Positions 18,655 to 26,612 of a stretch of 64,000 nucleotides of DNA are shown here, one piece after another. The notes under the pieces are model-generated. The model worked only from the letters and a program-made list of their open reading frames with translations. It made no database searches and was not told the origin of the DNA. The stretch comes from Sorangium aterium (GTDB taxonomy: Bacteria; Myxococcota_A; Polyangia; Polyangiales; Polyangiaceae), in assembly GCF_028368935.1 (NCBI RefSeq), contig NZ_JAQNDK010000007.1, positions 372,001 through 436,000 on the forward strand, given 5' to 3'. The first letter of the stretch is position 1, and the number at the start of each line of letters is the position of its first letter. Both the position numbers and the translations under genes were made by a program.

Positions 18655-19205
18655 CGCGAGCGGCAACCAGACCGGCTGGACGTACCGTGGCTCGGACACG
18701 CGGACGACGGACTGGAACGAGGAGAACCGGGTCACGCGGGTGAGCCAGAACGGTCAGGTGCTGTCGCGGATGCTGTACGACGGCGACGGCGAGCGGCGGG
18801 TGCACCTGCACCACGTGAGCGGCGAGGAGGAGACGGCGTACCACGACCAGCACCTGACGCTGCGGGACGGGCGGTTCGTGACGAAGCACATCTATGCGGG
18901 GCAGACGCGGATCGCGAGCAAGATGGATCCGGACTGGTTCCGTGACCCGCCGACGCTGTACTACCACCCGGACCACCTGGGCAGCACGAGCTTCGCGTCG
19001 AACAACGAGCAGACGCTGACGCAGCGGGACGAGTACTTCCCGAGCGGGGAGCTGTGGATCGACGCGTCGGACTCGCGCTACGAGCTCAGGCGGGCGTACG
19101 TGTTCACGGGCAAGGAGCTCGACCAGGCGACGGGGCTCTACTACTTCGGGGCGCGGTACTACGACCCGCGGAGCAATGTGTGGCTGAGCCCGGATCCGAT
19201 CCTGG
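18655..19205 (+). pseudogene. Orphan RHS tip: duplicated fragment of the RHS core
   Basis: These 551 bp are an almost exact copy of 16632-17182 in the RHS gene (offset 2023 bases), differing at only a few positions. They encode the last YD repeats through YYFGARYYDPRSNVWLSPDPIL. The copy has no start of its own, lacks the LYSYTLNNPVNLVDPDG cleavage segment and has no toxin after it. The frame instead runs into unrelated sequence. Orphan tips downstream of an rhs gene are known substrates for recombination that swaps the toxin end. Here the attached toxin seems to have been lost. Confidence 0.9.
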
Positions 19206-19254
19206 CGACAGCCTGCGAGAGCTCATCCAGAGCGCGCCGCGGGCCCTCCGCCGC

Positions 19255-19929
19255 TCAGGGCGTCCGCTGTGCCGGCACGAAACGCTCGATGACGGATTTG
19301 CGAAGCAGCTTCGGCGGCAGGATGCCCTGGGCGAGCACGAAATCGTGGAATCGCTGCGCGTCGAAGCGCGGGCCCATCATGGACTCGACCTCTCGTCGCA
19401 GCTCCATCAGCCGGGTGAACCCGTAGAAGTACGAGGTCGCCTGCCCCGGTGCGCGGAAGGTGTAACGCTCCACCTCCGATTGCGCGAGGAGCGGCGAGAG
19501 GACCACCTCTTTCTCCAGGAAGGTCCGCGCGGCGGCCGGCGTGATCTTGCCCGCCTGGAGCTCCGGGTCCAGGAAGCCTCGGGCGGCCCGGACCAGGCGG
19601 TGTTGCAGGGAGACGAGCTGGCCCTCGGGCGGCATGAACGGGAGCAGGATGGCCTCGGAGTAACGAGCCCACCCCTCCATGTTGGCGCTGTTCTCCGCGA
19701 AGACGGCCCGGGCGACCTGGTCGAGCCTCTTCCTCGCCTGCTCGGCGATCGGCGCGTCGCCCGCCTCCAGCCCGGCGTACCGCCGGAGCCGCGCGAGGGC
19801 CGTGGCTCGGCGCGGCGGCGGGATGCGCTCGTCGAGCAGGGTCGAGAGGCCCTCGAACACGAGCCCCGTGGCGTGCACGTAGGTGACCCTGTGAAGTGGC
19901 ACCGCTTTTCGGGGGATGGCGGAGCGCAT
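19255..19929 (-). pseudogene. C-terminal remnant of a DUF885-family protein
   Basis: The segment from TYVHATGLVFEGLSTLLDE to SVIERFVPAQRTP is the C-terminal third of the DUF885 family, which usually has 550-600 residues. Characteristic parts are GWARYSEAIL, ...SPLLAQSEVERYTFRAPGQATSYFYGFTRLMELR and FDAQRFHDFVLAQGILP. The first two thirds are missing. The part before TYVHATG matches nothing expected, so any start (for example the ATG at 19927-19929) is fortuitous. It faces the orphan RHS tip across a 50-bp gap, so the same rearrangement may have cut it. It is probably non-functional. Confidence 0.6.
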
Positions 19930-20109
19930 AGAAAACGTTCGGGCGACCCGGGCGGGGCCCCGCAGCTGGGGCTTGACGTCTTCGAAATGTTTGGATTTTC
20001 TTCTCCCCTGGCAGATTGCGGTAGATGAATTCAAGATAGTGAAACCGGCCCTGCGCGGCCGCGTCGGCCGACAGAACGCTGAGCCGCATGGGAAAGCGAG
20101 CGGTGGAAC

Positions 20110-21339
20110 ATGGCAGACATCCGTCATCTGGTCATCGTGATGCTCGAGAACCGCTCTTTCGATCACATGATTGGTTACCTGCGCAGCACAGGCATGGACG
20201 TCGATGGGGTGATCGGCGCGACGAACTCGGACGATAACGGTACGCCGATCACGGGATATCATCTCGAGAGCACGAGAGCCCGGATCCGCCCGCATCATCT
20301 ACGAACGGACGTCGTGCGGCAGATCAACGGCGGCGCGATGGACGGCTTCGTGAAAGGCTACAGCACGAACAGCCACGTCGCGGAGATCATGAGCTGGTAC
20401 GACCAGCGCGATCTGCTGACGTACGATAGCCTCGCGCGCCAGTACGTCGTTTGCGACCGGTGGTTCGCTTCGTTCGCGGGCCCGACGTGGCCGAACCGGT
20501 TCTTCGCGCTCTGCGGAACCAGCGCCGGGCGCACGGGGAACCTGCAATGGATCGACCGCGCGACGTTCTTCGACCTGTTGCCGGCCGATTCGTGGCGCTA
20601 CTACTCGCACGACATCGCGTTCTTGCGCACCGTCGAGAAATACAAGGGCCACCGCGGGCTGCCGATCGCGAAGATCTCCTCGTTCTACAGGGCCTGCCGC
20701 GAAGGCACGCTGCCAAGCGTCTCGTGGATCGACCCGAACTTCACGCTGGTCGACGTGGACGCGCTGCTGAACTGGGCGAACGACGACCATCCGCCGGCCG
20801 ACGTGGCGCGCGGTCAGAACCTGATCGCGCGCATCTACAACCACCTCATCGCGAGCCCGGCCTGGCCGCACGTGGCGCTGGTCGTGACCTACGACGAGCA
20901 TGGCGGGTTCTACGACCACGTGCGCCCGCCGCCGTCGCCCGCGAGCGAGGCGGCGCCGTTCGATACGCTCGGCGTTCGCGTGCCGGCCCTGGTCATCTCG
21001 CCGTGGGCGCCGCGCGGCGTGCCGTTCCACGGCACACTCGATCATACGTGCATCGCGCGCACCGCGCTCGAGCTGTTCGCGCCCGATCGCGTGAACGCGC
21101 TGAGCCCTCGGGTCACGGCGTCTCCGAGCCTGCTCCCCGTGCTCAGCGAGCCGAGGCCCCGCACCGACCAGCGCCGGCTCGATGGCATCCCGATCCTGGA
21201 GACCGCGGTCGCCCCGATCCACATGGGCCCGACCGCTCCACCCGGCTTTCATTCGATGGAGCTCACCGACAGCCAGCAAGAGATTCTGACGCTGAAGAAG
21301 GCCGTGCTCGAGGCCGGCGTGCCCGTCGAGAATCATTGA
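20110..21339 (+). CDS. Phosphoesterase family (non-hemolytic phospholipase C / acid phosphatase-like)
   Basis: 409 residues from ATG 20110. The N-terminus, HLVIVMLENRSFDHMIGYL, is the hallmark of the PF04185 phosphoesterase family, with Glu-Asn as metal and nucleophile-site residues. SWIDPNF and VVTYDEHGGFYDHV are the second and third metal-binding blocks. Members hydrolyse phosphatidylcholine and related phosphodiesters or phosphomonoesters. There is no signal peptide or Tat motif in front of the domain, unlike secreted PLCs. The protein is thus cytosolic, or its true start has been lost. The C-terminus is short and lacks the two DUF756 repeats of Pseudomonas PlcH, closer to the acid-phosphatase-like branch. 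A perfect 9-bp hairpin directly follows the stop. Confidence 0.87.
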   Translation: MADIRHLVIVMLENRSFDHMIGYLRSTGMDVDGVIGATNSDDNGTPITGYHLESTRARIRPHHLRTDVVRQINGGAMDGFVKGYSTNSHVAEIMSWYDQRDLLTYDSLARQYVVCDRWFASFAGPTWPNRFFALCGTSAGRTGNLQWIDRATFFDLLPADSWRYYSHDIAFLRTVEKYKGHRGLPIAKISSFYRACREGTLPSVSWIDPNFTLVDVDALLNWANDDHPPADVARGQNLIARIYNHLIASPAWPHVALVVTYDEHGGFYDHVRPPPSPASEAAPFDTLGVRVPALVISPWAPRGVPFHGTLDHTCIARTALELFAPDRVNALSPRVTASPSLLPVLSEPRPRTDQRRLDGIPILETAVAPIHMGPTAPPGFHSMELTDSQQEILTLKKAVLEAGVPVENH

Positions 21340-21343
21340 GCCA

Positions 21344-21369
21344 GAGCGCGGCGCTCCGCTGCCGCGCTC
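21344..21369 (+). terminator. Hairpin after the phosphoesterase gene
   Basis: GAGCGCGGC and GCCGCGCTC form a perfect 9-bp stem with an 8-base loop, five bases after the stop of the phosphoesterase gene. No U-run follows, as is common in GC-rich genomes. It could also serve the convergent mscL. Confidence 0.6.
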
Positions 21370-21475
21370 CCCTCCGGACGATACAGGCGTCAACGGGCGC
21401 TGCGTCGACGGGGAGCCCGCTCACCGGCGAGCCGCGCCCGCAGCGCCGCCCGCGCGGTGATCTCTCCGTTATGCG

Positions 21476-21925
21476 TTAGGCGCCCTTCAGAGCCGCCGTG
21501 CAGTGCCCGCAGCGCACCGCCTTGATGGGGATGCTCATCGCGCACTCGGGGCACTCCTTCGTCGTCACCTCCTCCGCGCGCTGCCTATGAAGCTTCCCCA
21601 TGAGCCGCACCAGGAGAAAGACGCAGAGCGCGACGATGAAGAAGCTGACCAGGTTGTTGATGACGACCCCGTACTGGAGGAGCACCGCGCCGGCCTTCAC
21701 CATCTCCTCGGGGGTCGCGTACGGACCGGGGCCGCTCGGGGGCTTCAGGACGATGTAGTGCCGGCTGAAATCGATGCCGCCCGTCAGGAGGCCTATCGGC
21801 GGCATGATCAGGTTATCCACCAGCGCCTTGACGATGTTGCCGAACGCCGCGCCGATCACGACGCCCACGGCCATGTCGACGACATTGCCTCGAATCGCGA
21901 ACTTCTTGAAATCCTCCCAGAACAT
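21476..21925 (-). CDS. mscL: Large-conductance mechanosensitive channel MscL with zinc-ribbon tail
   Basis: 149 residues. The N-terminus FWEDFKKFAIRGNVVDMAVGVVIGAAFGNIVKALVDNLIMPPIGLL is the MscL S1 helix plus TM1. YGVVINNLVSFFIVALCVFLLVRLM is TM2. The channel forms a pentamer in the inner membrane and opens under extreme tension after hypo-osmotic shock. Behind TM2, where E. coli has only a helical bundle, the protein has a CPECAMSIPIKAVRCGHC zinc ribbon (two CxxC pairs). This variant is known from several delta-type proteobacterial MscL proteins. It is transcribed alone and is divergent from the folate gene. Confidence 0.96.
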   Translation of the reverse strand: MFWEDFKKFAIRGNVVDMAVGVVIGAAFGNIVKALVDNLIMPPIGLLTGGIDFSRHYIVLKPPSGPGPYATPEEMVKAGAVLLQYGVVINNLVSFFIVALCVFLLVRLMGKLHRQRAEEVTTKECPECAMSIPIKAVRCGHCTAALKGA

Positions 21926-22351
21926 CGCTTCCTCCGGCGTCGGGGGCTCCTGCTTTCGCCGTGGCCCCGTTCCGCTGTCGCCTCTCCGCGATCAGGGTGC
22001 TGTCTGCGCGGATCGCGCGGTGGCGGCGGTCGCCGCCATCCACGCAGGCGCCGCGGTCGTCGCGAATAGCACGAACGGTGCCACCGGGCTCGTCCGTGGG
22101 CTCACCCCGGCCAGCCGCTCGCAATTGCGCCCTCCGCGCGGTCGCTCCCGCTCTCTCCGCCCGCTCCCTGCGCGCACCGAGCCCCCGGCCGTCCCGCTCC
22201 CCCGCGCTCGCAGCGCGAGCCGCTGCCCCCGCGCTCGGTGCAAGAGCGCCACACCTGGGGCCAACTGCGCCACCTCCCATCGATTTCGCACATGGCGGTT
22301 CCCCGGCCCGGGGCGGCTCTCTAGGATGCGCGCCGGAGGAACCACCGAGCC
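21926..22351. other. Divergent intergenic region between mscL and the folate gene
   Basis: 426 bp, very rich in CGC/GCC blocks, with no supported ORF. It must hold the promoters of both divergent genes. In many proteobacteria 6S RNA lies next to this cyclo-ligase gene, but I could not identify a 6S-like long bulged hairpin by eye, so no RNA is called. Confidence 0.4.
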
Positions 22352-22957
22352 ATGGACCCCGATGCCGAGGCCGCCCTGCGCTACCGCGCCAAAGCCGAGC
22401 TACGGAAGCGCGCCCGGGCCGTCCGCAGCTCCATCCCGGCCGAGGCCATCCTCGAGCGATCGCGCCGGATCCAGCGCGCGCTCGCCGAGCTGCCGGCCCT
22501 CGCCGCGGCCCGGCGGGTCGCGCTCTTCTACCCGATCGAGGGGCGCAACGAGGTCGACCTCCGGGGGCTCGATCCGCTCCTGCGGGCCCGCGGCGCCCGG
22601 GTTGCTTACCCCTCCATCGACCCCGAGTCGCGCGCCATGACCTTCCGCTTCGTCGAGGACCCCGAGGCCATGCAGGAGCGCGGCCTCGGCTTCCGCGAGC
22701 CCGACGCGACCGACGAGGAGGCCGCTGCGCTCGACGTCATCGTCGTGCCCGCCCTGCAGATCGATCCGCGAGGGCACCGGATCGGCTATGGCGCCGGCTA
22801 CTACGACAGCACCCTGCCGCGCTTTTGCCCGCCGGCGCATTCCGTGGGCGTCGTGTTCGACTTCCAGCTCGTCGCCGAGGTGCCGGCGACCCCGGGCGAC
22901 GTCCCGCTCGGGGCCATCGTCACCGACGCCCGCGTGCTCGCCGCCGAACCGGCCTAG
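22352..22957 (+). CDS. fau: 5-formyltetrahydrofolate cyclo-ligase
   Basis: 201 residues. AKAELRKRARAVRSSIP at the N-terminus, VALFYPIEGRNEVDLRGL, and the signature VPALQIDPRGHRIGYGAGYYDSTL are diagnostic of the 5-FTHF cyclo-ligase (MTHFS) family. In it the GYGxGYYD loop binds ATP and folate. The enzyme converts 5-formyl-THF to 5,10-methenyl-THF with ATP in the cytosol, returning stored or inhibitory folate to the C1 pool. Length is normal and no key motif is missing. The next gene starts one base after the stop, so the two are co-transcribed, although that neighbour has no obvious folate link. Confidence 0.94.
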   Translation: MDPDAEAALRYRAKAELRKRARAVRSSIPAEAILERSRRIQRALAELPALAAARRVALFYPIEGRNEVDLRGLDPLLRARGARVAYPSIDPESRAMTFRFVEDPEAMQERGLGFREPDATDEEAAALDVIVVPALQIDPRGHRIGYGAGYYDSTLPRFCPPAHSVGVVFDFQLVAEVPATPGDVPLGAIVTDARVLAAEPA

Positions 22958-22958
22958 G

Positions 22959-25502
22959 ATGCCCAGGGCACAGGTGGGAGAGGACATCGCGAGCGACAGG
23001 CCCGTTCTCGTCGCGGCCATCGCCTCGGGCGCGATGATCGCCCAGCAGGTCGCCGGCCGGGCGACGCGCGACGCCCTCTTCCTCGCCAGCTTCGGCGCGG
23101 CCGATGTCCCCAAGGTCATGGCCGCTGGCGCGGTCCTGTCGTTCGGCGCGGTCGTCCTGCTCTCGCGCGCGCTCCTCCAGCTCTCTCCCGCGCGCGTCGT
23201 CCCGGCCACGTTCGCCGCGAGCTCCGCGCTCCTCGCCCTGGAGTGGGGCCTCGCCCGGCGCGCGCCCGGCGCCGCCGCCCTTGTCTTCTACCTGCACATC
23301 GCCGTCTTCGGCGCGACCCTCATCTCCGCCTTCTGGTCGCTCGTCAACGAGCGCTTCGACCCCCACACCGCCCGCCACTCCATCGGGCGCATCGCGGGCG
23401 GCGGGACGGTCGGCGGGGTGATCGGCGGCCTGTTCGCCTGGCGCGCCAGCCGCCTCATCGACGCCCCGACGATGCTCCTCGCCCTCTCCGCGGTGAGCGC
23501 GCTCACCGCCTGGGCCACCCACCACCTGGGCGCCGGCCTGGCGCGCGCGGCCGGCGCCGCCGGCGGGGCGGGGCGCACCGAGGTTGAGGTGGCGCGCACC
23601 GAGGTTGAGGCCGGGCGCACCGAGGTTGAGGCCGGGCGCACCGAGGTTGGCGCCGGCGGGTCGGGGCTCGCCGCGCTGCGCGACAGCAGCCACCTGCGCG
23701 ACCTCGGCCTGCTCGTCGGCCTCGGCGCCGTGAGCGGCGCGCTGTTCGACGTCGCCCTCAGCGCCGAGGCGGCCGCCGCGATGACCGACCACAACGCGCT
23801 GCTCTCGTTCTTCGCGCTCTTCCACCTCTCGGTGAGCGTGCTCTCTTTCCTTGTGCAGTCGCTCGCCGCCACCTTCTCGCTCGACCGGCTCGGGCTCGCC
23901 GCCACCATCGGCATCCTTCCGGCCGCGGTCGTCACCAGCACCCTCTCCCTCGTGGTCGCGCCGCGGCTCTGGGCCGCCTCGATCGTCCGCGCGACCGACG
24001 CGGTGCTCCGGAACTCGCTGTTCCGCTCGGGCTACGAGCTCCTCTACACGCCCCTGCCTCCGGACCAGAAGCGGTCGATCAAGACGCTCATCGACGTCGG
24101 CTTCGACCGCATCGGCACCGCGGCGGGCAGCGGCCTCGCGATGGGCCTGCTCGTGCTCGCCCCGGGCGGGTCGCTCCCGCTGCTGCTCGGCCTCGGCGCG
24201 GCGGCCGCGGGCGTCACGCTGCTCTTCACGCCGCGGCTGCACCGGGGCTACGTCGCCGCGCTCGAGGGCAGCCTGCGCTCCGGCGCCGTCTCGCTCGACC
24301 CGACGAACGTCGTCGACGCGACCACCCGCCGCACCCTGAGCGGCACCGTCGACGCGCTCAGCCGCGACAAGGTCCTCGCCGAGCTCGCTGCGCTCCGGAG
24401 CGCGGCGGCGCGGCCCGACGTCGGGCGCGGCCCTGCCGACGGCGAGCGCACGTCGCACCCCGGCCCGCCGCTCTCCGGCCGCTCACCGCTCTCCGGCCCC
24501 GGCCCCGCGCCGCTCTCCGGCCACGCCCCCGGGGGCTCGCCGCGGCCTCCGGCGGGCGATCGCAGGGGCGTCGACGGGCCGCTGTCCGCGCGCGCCGCCT
24601 CGGCCGCGCTGGCGTCGGATCCGGTGCTCGCCGCCACGGCCGACCTCCGCTCCGGTGATCCCGAGCGGATCCGCCGTGCGCTCGTCCGGGAGCCGGATCC
24701 CGCGCTCGTGCCGCACCTCCTCCCGCTCCTGGAGCGCGAGGGGCTCGCCTCCGAGGCGATCCGGGCGCTCCGCGCCGTCGCCCCCCGCGCGACCGGCCAG
24801 CTCCTCGACGCGCTCCTCGACCCGTCCGTGAGCGTCGCCCTCCGGCGCCGCATCCCGCGGGTGCTCCAGGCCTGTCCCACCCAGCGCGCCGCCGAGGGCC
24901 TGATGCTCGGCCTCGCCGACGAGCGCTTCGAGGTGCGTTATCAGTGCGGCGTCGCGCTCGCGCGGCTCCTCCAGCAGCGCGCGCCTGTCCACCTGCGGCG
25001 CGACGACGTGATCGAGGCGGCGATGCGGGAGATCGCGATCGGTCGCCGCGTGTGGGACGCCCAGCCCCCCAACGTCGCGCCCCCGGTCGAGGCGCCGCTG
25101 GCCGAGCGCCTGCTCGTCGAGCGGACGAGCCGCAGCCTGGAGCACGTGTTCCGCGTCCTCTCCCTCTGCCTCGAGCGTGAGCCGCTCGAGATCGCCTACA
25201 GGGCGCTCCACGCCGACGACGCCCACCTCCGCGGGACCGCGCTCGAGTACCTGGAGAACGTCCTGCCGGCGCCCATCCGCGAGAGCCTCTGGCCGTACCT
25301 GGGCGCCCGCGCGCCCGCCGCCCCTCCCGACCCAGGCGCCGCCCCCCCCGACCCAGGCGCCGCCCCCCCCGACCCAGGCGCCGCCGAGCCGCGCGCCCCG
25401 CGCCTGCCCGAGCACGCGCTCGACGAGCTTCGCCGCTCCGCCGCCAGCATTCCGCGCGCGTCGATCTCCGCTGCGCGGCGGCGAAGAGAGCCACGCACGT
25501 AG
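22959..25502 (+). CDS. ADP/ATP-translocase-like (NTT/MFS) membrane protein with HEAT-like tail
   Basis: 847 residues from ATG 22959. The first about 430 residues hold 10-12 hydrophobic segments with RDALFLASFGAADVPKVM and FWSLVNERFDPHTARHSIGRI, the pattern of Npt1/Npt2-type nucleotide-transporter relatives (Tlc family). RNSLFRSGYELLYTPLPPDQKRSIKTLIDVGFDRIGTA is also typical. A four-fold RTEVEAG repeat interrupts a cytoplasmic loop at about residues 205-232. A Pro/Gly/Ser linker (about 500-545) leads to a C-terminal alpha-solenoid with HEAT-like repeats (LLERE...EAIRALRAVAP...LLDALLDPS). Fusions of this transporter fold to HEAT repeats occur in free-living bacteria, where transport has not been shown. 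Role unknown; it may move a nucleotide or act as a sensor. Confidence 0.72.
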   Translation: MPRAQVGEDIASDRPVLVAAIASGAMIAQQVAGRATRDALFLASFGAADVPKVMAAGAVLSFGAVVLLSRALLQLSPARVVPATFAASSALLALEWGLARRAPGAAALVFYLHIAVFGATLISAFWSLVNERFDPHTARHSIGRIAGGGTVGGVIGGLFAWRASRLIDAPTMLLALSAVSALTAWATHHLGAGLARAAGAAGGAGRTEVEVARTEVEAGRTEVEAGRTEVGAGGSGLAALRDSSHLRDLGLLVGLGAVSGALFDVALSAEAAAAMTDHNALLSFFALFHLSVSVLSFLVQSLAATFSLDRLGLAATIGILPAAVVTSTLSLVVAPRLWAASIVRATDAVLRNSLFRSGYELLYTPLPPDQKRSIKTLIDVGFDRIGTAAGSGLAMGLLVLAPGGSLPLLLGLGAAAAGVTLLFTPRLHRGYVAALEGSLRSGAVSLDPTNVVDATTRRTLSGTVDALSRDKVLAELAALRSAAARPDVGRGPADGERTSHPGPPLSGRSPLSGPGPAPLSGHAPGGSPRPPAGDRRGVDGPLSARAASAALASDPVLAATADLRSGDPERIRRALVREPDPALVPHLLPLLEREGLASEAIRALRAVAPRATGQLLDALLDPSVSVALRRRIPRVLQACPTQRAAEGLMLGLADERFEVRYQCGVALARLLQQRAPVHLRRDDVIEAAMREIAIGRRVWDAQPPNVAPPVEAPLAERLLVERTSRSLEHVFRVLSLCLEREPLEIAYRALHADDAHLRGTALEYLENVLPAPIRESLWPYLGARAPAAPPDPGAAPPDPGAAPPDPGAAEPRAPRLPEHALDELRRSAASIPRASISAARRRREPRT
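23571..23654 (+). repeat. 21-bp x 4 in-frame repeat (RTEVE unit)
   Basis: Four copies of GGGCGCACCGAGGTTGAGG plus two bases lie at 23571, 23592, 23613 and 23634. They encode R-T-E-V-(E/G)-(V/A)-(A/G). The core ACCGAGGTTGAGG is the same as in the intergenic array at 36649-36775, so a dispersed repeat seems to have been taken into a reading frame. Confidence 0.8.
25319..25384 (+). repeat. Pro-Pro-Asp-Pro-Gly-Ala-Ala coding repeat
   Basis: Three near-perfect copies of a 21-bp unit (CCCGACCCAGGCGCCGCCCC core) near the 3' end of the transporter-like gene encode PPDPGAA three times, an unstructured tail. Confidence 0.75.
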
Positions 25503-25820
25503 AGCGTGGCCCACCGCTCGTCGCTTCATCGAGCGACAAAAAGAAAAAAGCGTCGCCGGGGCCCGGGGGGGGAGAGGCCGCACCAGCAACGCTCGTCCGT
25601 GAATTAGCAGCTCACATGCCACTGCGAGAAGATGGAAATAGATTTAAATTTCGCATAGATGTCCCGGGCGCATCCTCCCCGTGTTGCAATCCTGCGATTT
25701 CATTCTTGCAGGCGAGCATCGTGTCGGGGACGTGCCCCCCCGATCCAGCTCAATGCGTTCACCCCCGGGGGCGTCTACCCCATCTCCAGCGGTTTCCGCC
25801 CCCTCTGCCCCATCCCGAGC
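25503..25820. other. Intergenic region after the transporter-like gene
   Basis: 318 bp between the transporter gene and a large palindrome. It includes an unusually AT-rich patch at about 25628-25655 (AAATAGATTTAAATTTCG), which would suit a promoter or a fossil insertion, but no reading frame follows it. No gene is called. Confidence 0.4.
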
Positions 25821-25947
25821 AGAGCGGCGGTCTCCCGCACAGGAGACGGGCCCAGATCGGCGTTTTCGGCGCGCAAGCGCACTCCGGTGCGCTGAGCACC
25901 GAAAACGTCGAGGTGGGCCCGTATCCGAAGCGGGAGACCGCCGCTCT
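25821..25947. terminator. 127-nt nested palindrome between convergent genes
   Basis: The outer arms (25821-25838 and 25930-25947) are perfect 18-base inverted repeats containing GCGGTCTCCC. The inner arms (25846-25869 and 25899-25922) match at 21 of 24 positions, and the tip (AGCGCAC tccg GTGCGCT) is a further perfect 7-bp hairpin. The whole can fold into one long stem. The right arm includes the stop of the PilZ gene. A two-way terminator is the simplest reading; a mobile foldback element is the alternative. Confidence 0.75.
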
Positions 25948-26275
25948 AATGGAGGGGTTCGCGGCGGTGGGCGCGCTGATCGAGGTGCTCGGCGATGGTG
26001 AGCCGGTCGGCGTCGCTCATGACGACGAAGCGGACGGCGAGCAGGTTGTCGCGGTCCCAGACCGGGCGGGCGCGCAGCCGGATGGGGCGCCCGACCCCGA
26101 GGTCGAGCTCGAACGGGGTCACGGCAGGCAGCGCCCGGCCTGCCAGCGCGGGCGCGCGCTCGACGACCATGCCCGTGGGGGAGAGATCGATCGCGCGGCA
26201 CCGGTGCCGGTGGCCATCGACGAGCGCCGAGACGGGGAAGTCAACCTGAGCGCGCGCGCCCTGCCTCCGATCCAT
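25946..26275 (-). CDS. PilZ-domain protein
   Basis: 109 residues, a single PilZ domain. The start (MDRRQGARAQVDFPVSALVDG) has the Arg-rich segment that in PilZ proteins precedes the c-di-GMP site (RxxxR). DLSPTGMVVER corresponds to the (D/N)xSxxG motif. The remaining beta-strands are as expected (GRPIRLRARPVWDRDNLLAVRFV). The first motif is RRQGAR, not a perfect RxxxR spacing from the domain, so c-di-GMP binding is likely but not certain. Such stand-alone PilZ proteins relay c-di-GMP to motility or exopolysaccharide systems. It is divergent from the zinc-ribbon gene, with a 160-bp gap for promoters. Confidence 0.82.
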   Translation of the reverse strand: MDRRQGARAQVDFPVSALVDGHRHRCRAIDLSPTGMVVERAPALAGRALPAVTPFELDLGVGRPIRLRARPVWDRDNLLAVRFVVMSDADRLTIAEHLDQRAHRREPLH

Positions 26276-26435
26276 GGGAGCCTCCTTGGGTGTCCTCGTG
26301 ACGCGGCGAGCCTAGGTCGCGGGGCTCGTCCGGGCCAAACATCGGGCGGGCGAGCCCCGCGGTCCGCTCGCGGCGCGATCTCGGCGCGCGCGGGATCGGT
26401 GCGATATGCTGGCGCGGCGAAAGGAAGGTCTGGCG

Positions 26436-26612
26436 ATGCCCACGTGCCGCGAATGCAATAGCGAGGTCGACGAGCTCAAGACGATCAAGGTCGGAAGCAA
26501 GAAGAAGAAGGTCTGTGAGGACTGCGCCGACCGCGCGGCGCAGGAGGGCGCGATCGCCGAGGAGAGCGAGGCGGTGGTGCAGCAGATGATGGGCTTCAAG
26601 GGGAGGCGCTGA
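26436..26612 (+). CDS. Small zinc-ribbon protein
   Basis: 58 residues from ATG 26436, supported by AGGAAGG nine bases upstream; an in-frame ATG 30 bases earlier has no such site. The sequence MPTCRECNSEVDELK...KKKKVCEDCAD holds two CxxC knuckles about 25 residues apart with a Lys-rich hairpin between, a treble-clef or ribbon zinc site. An acidic helix (EEESEAVVQQMMGFKGRR-like) follows. Proteins of this build may bind nucleic acid or another protein; no function is established. It is transcribed alone and divergently from PilZ. Confidence 0.72.
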   Translation: MPTCRECNSEVDELKTIKVGSKKKKVCEDCADRAAQEGAIAEESEAVVQQMMGFKGRR

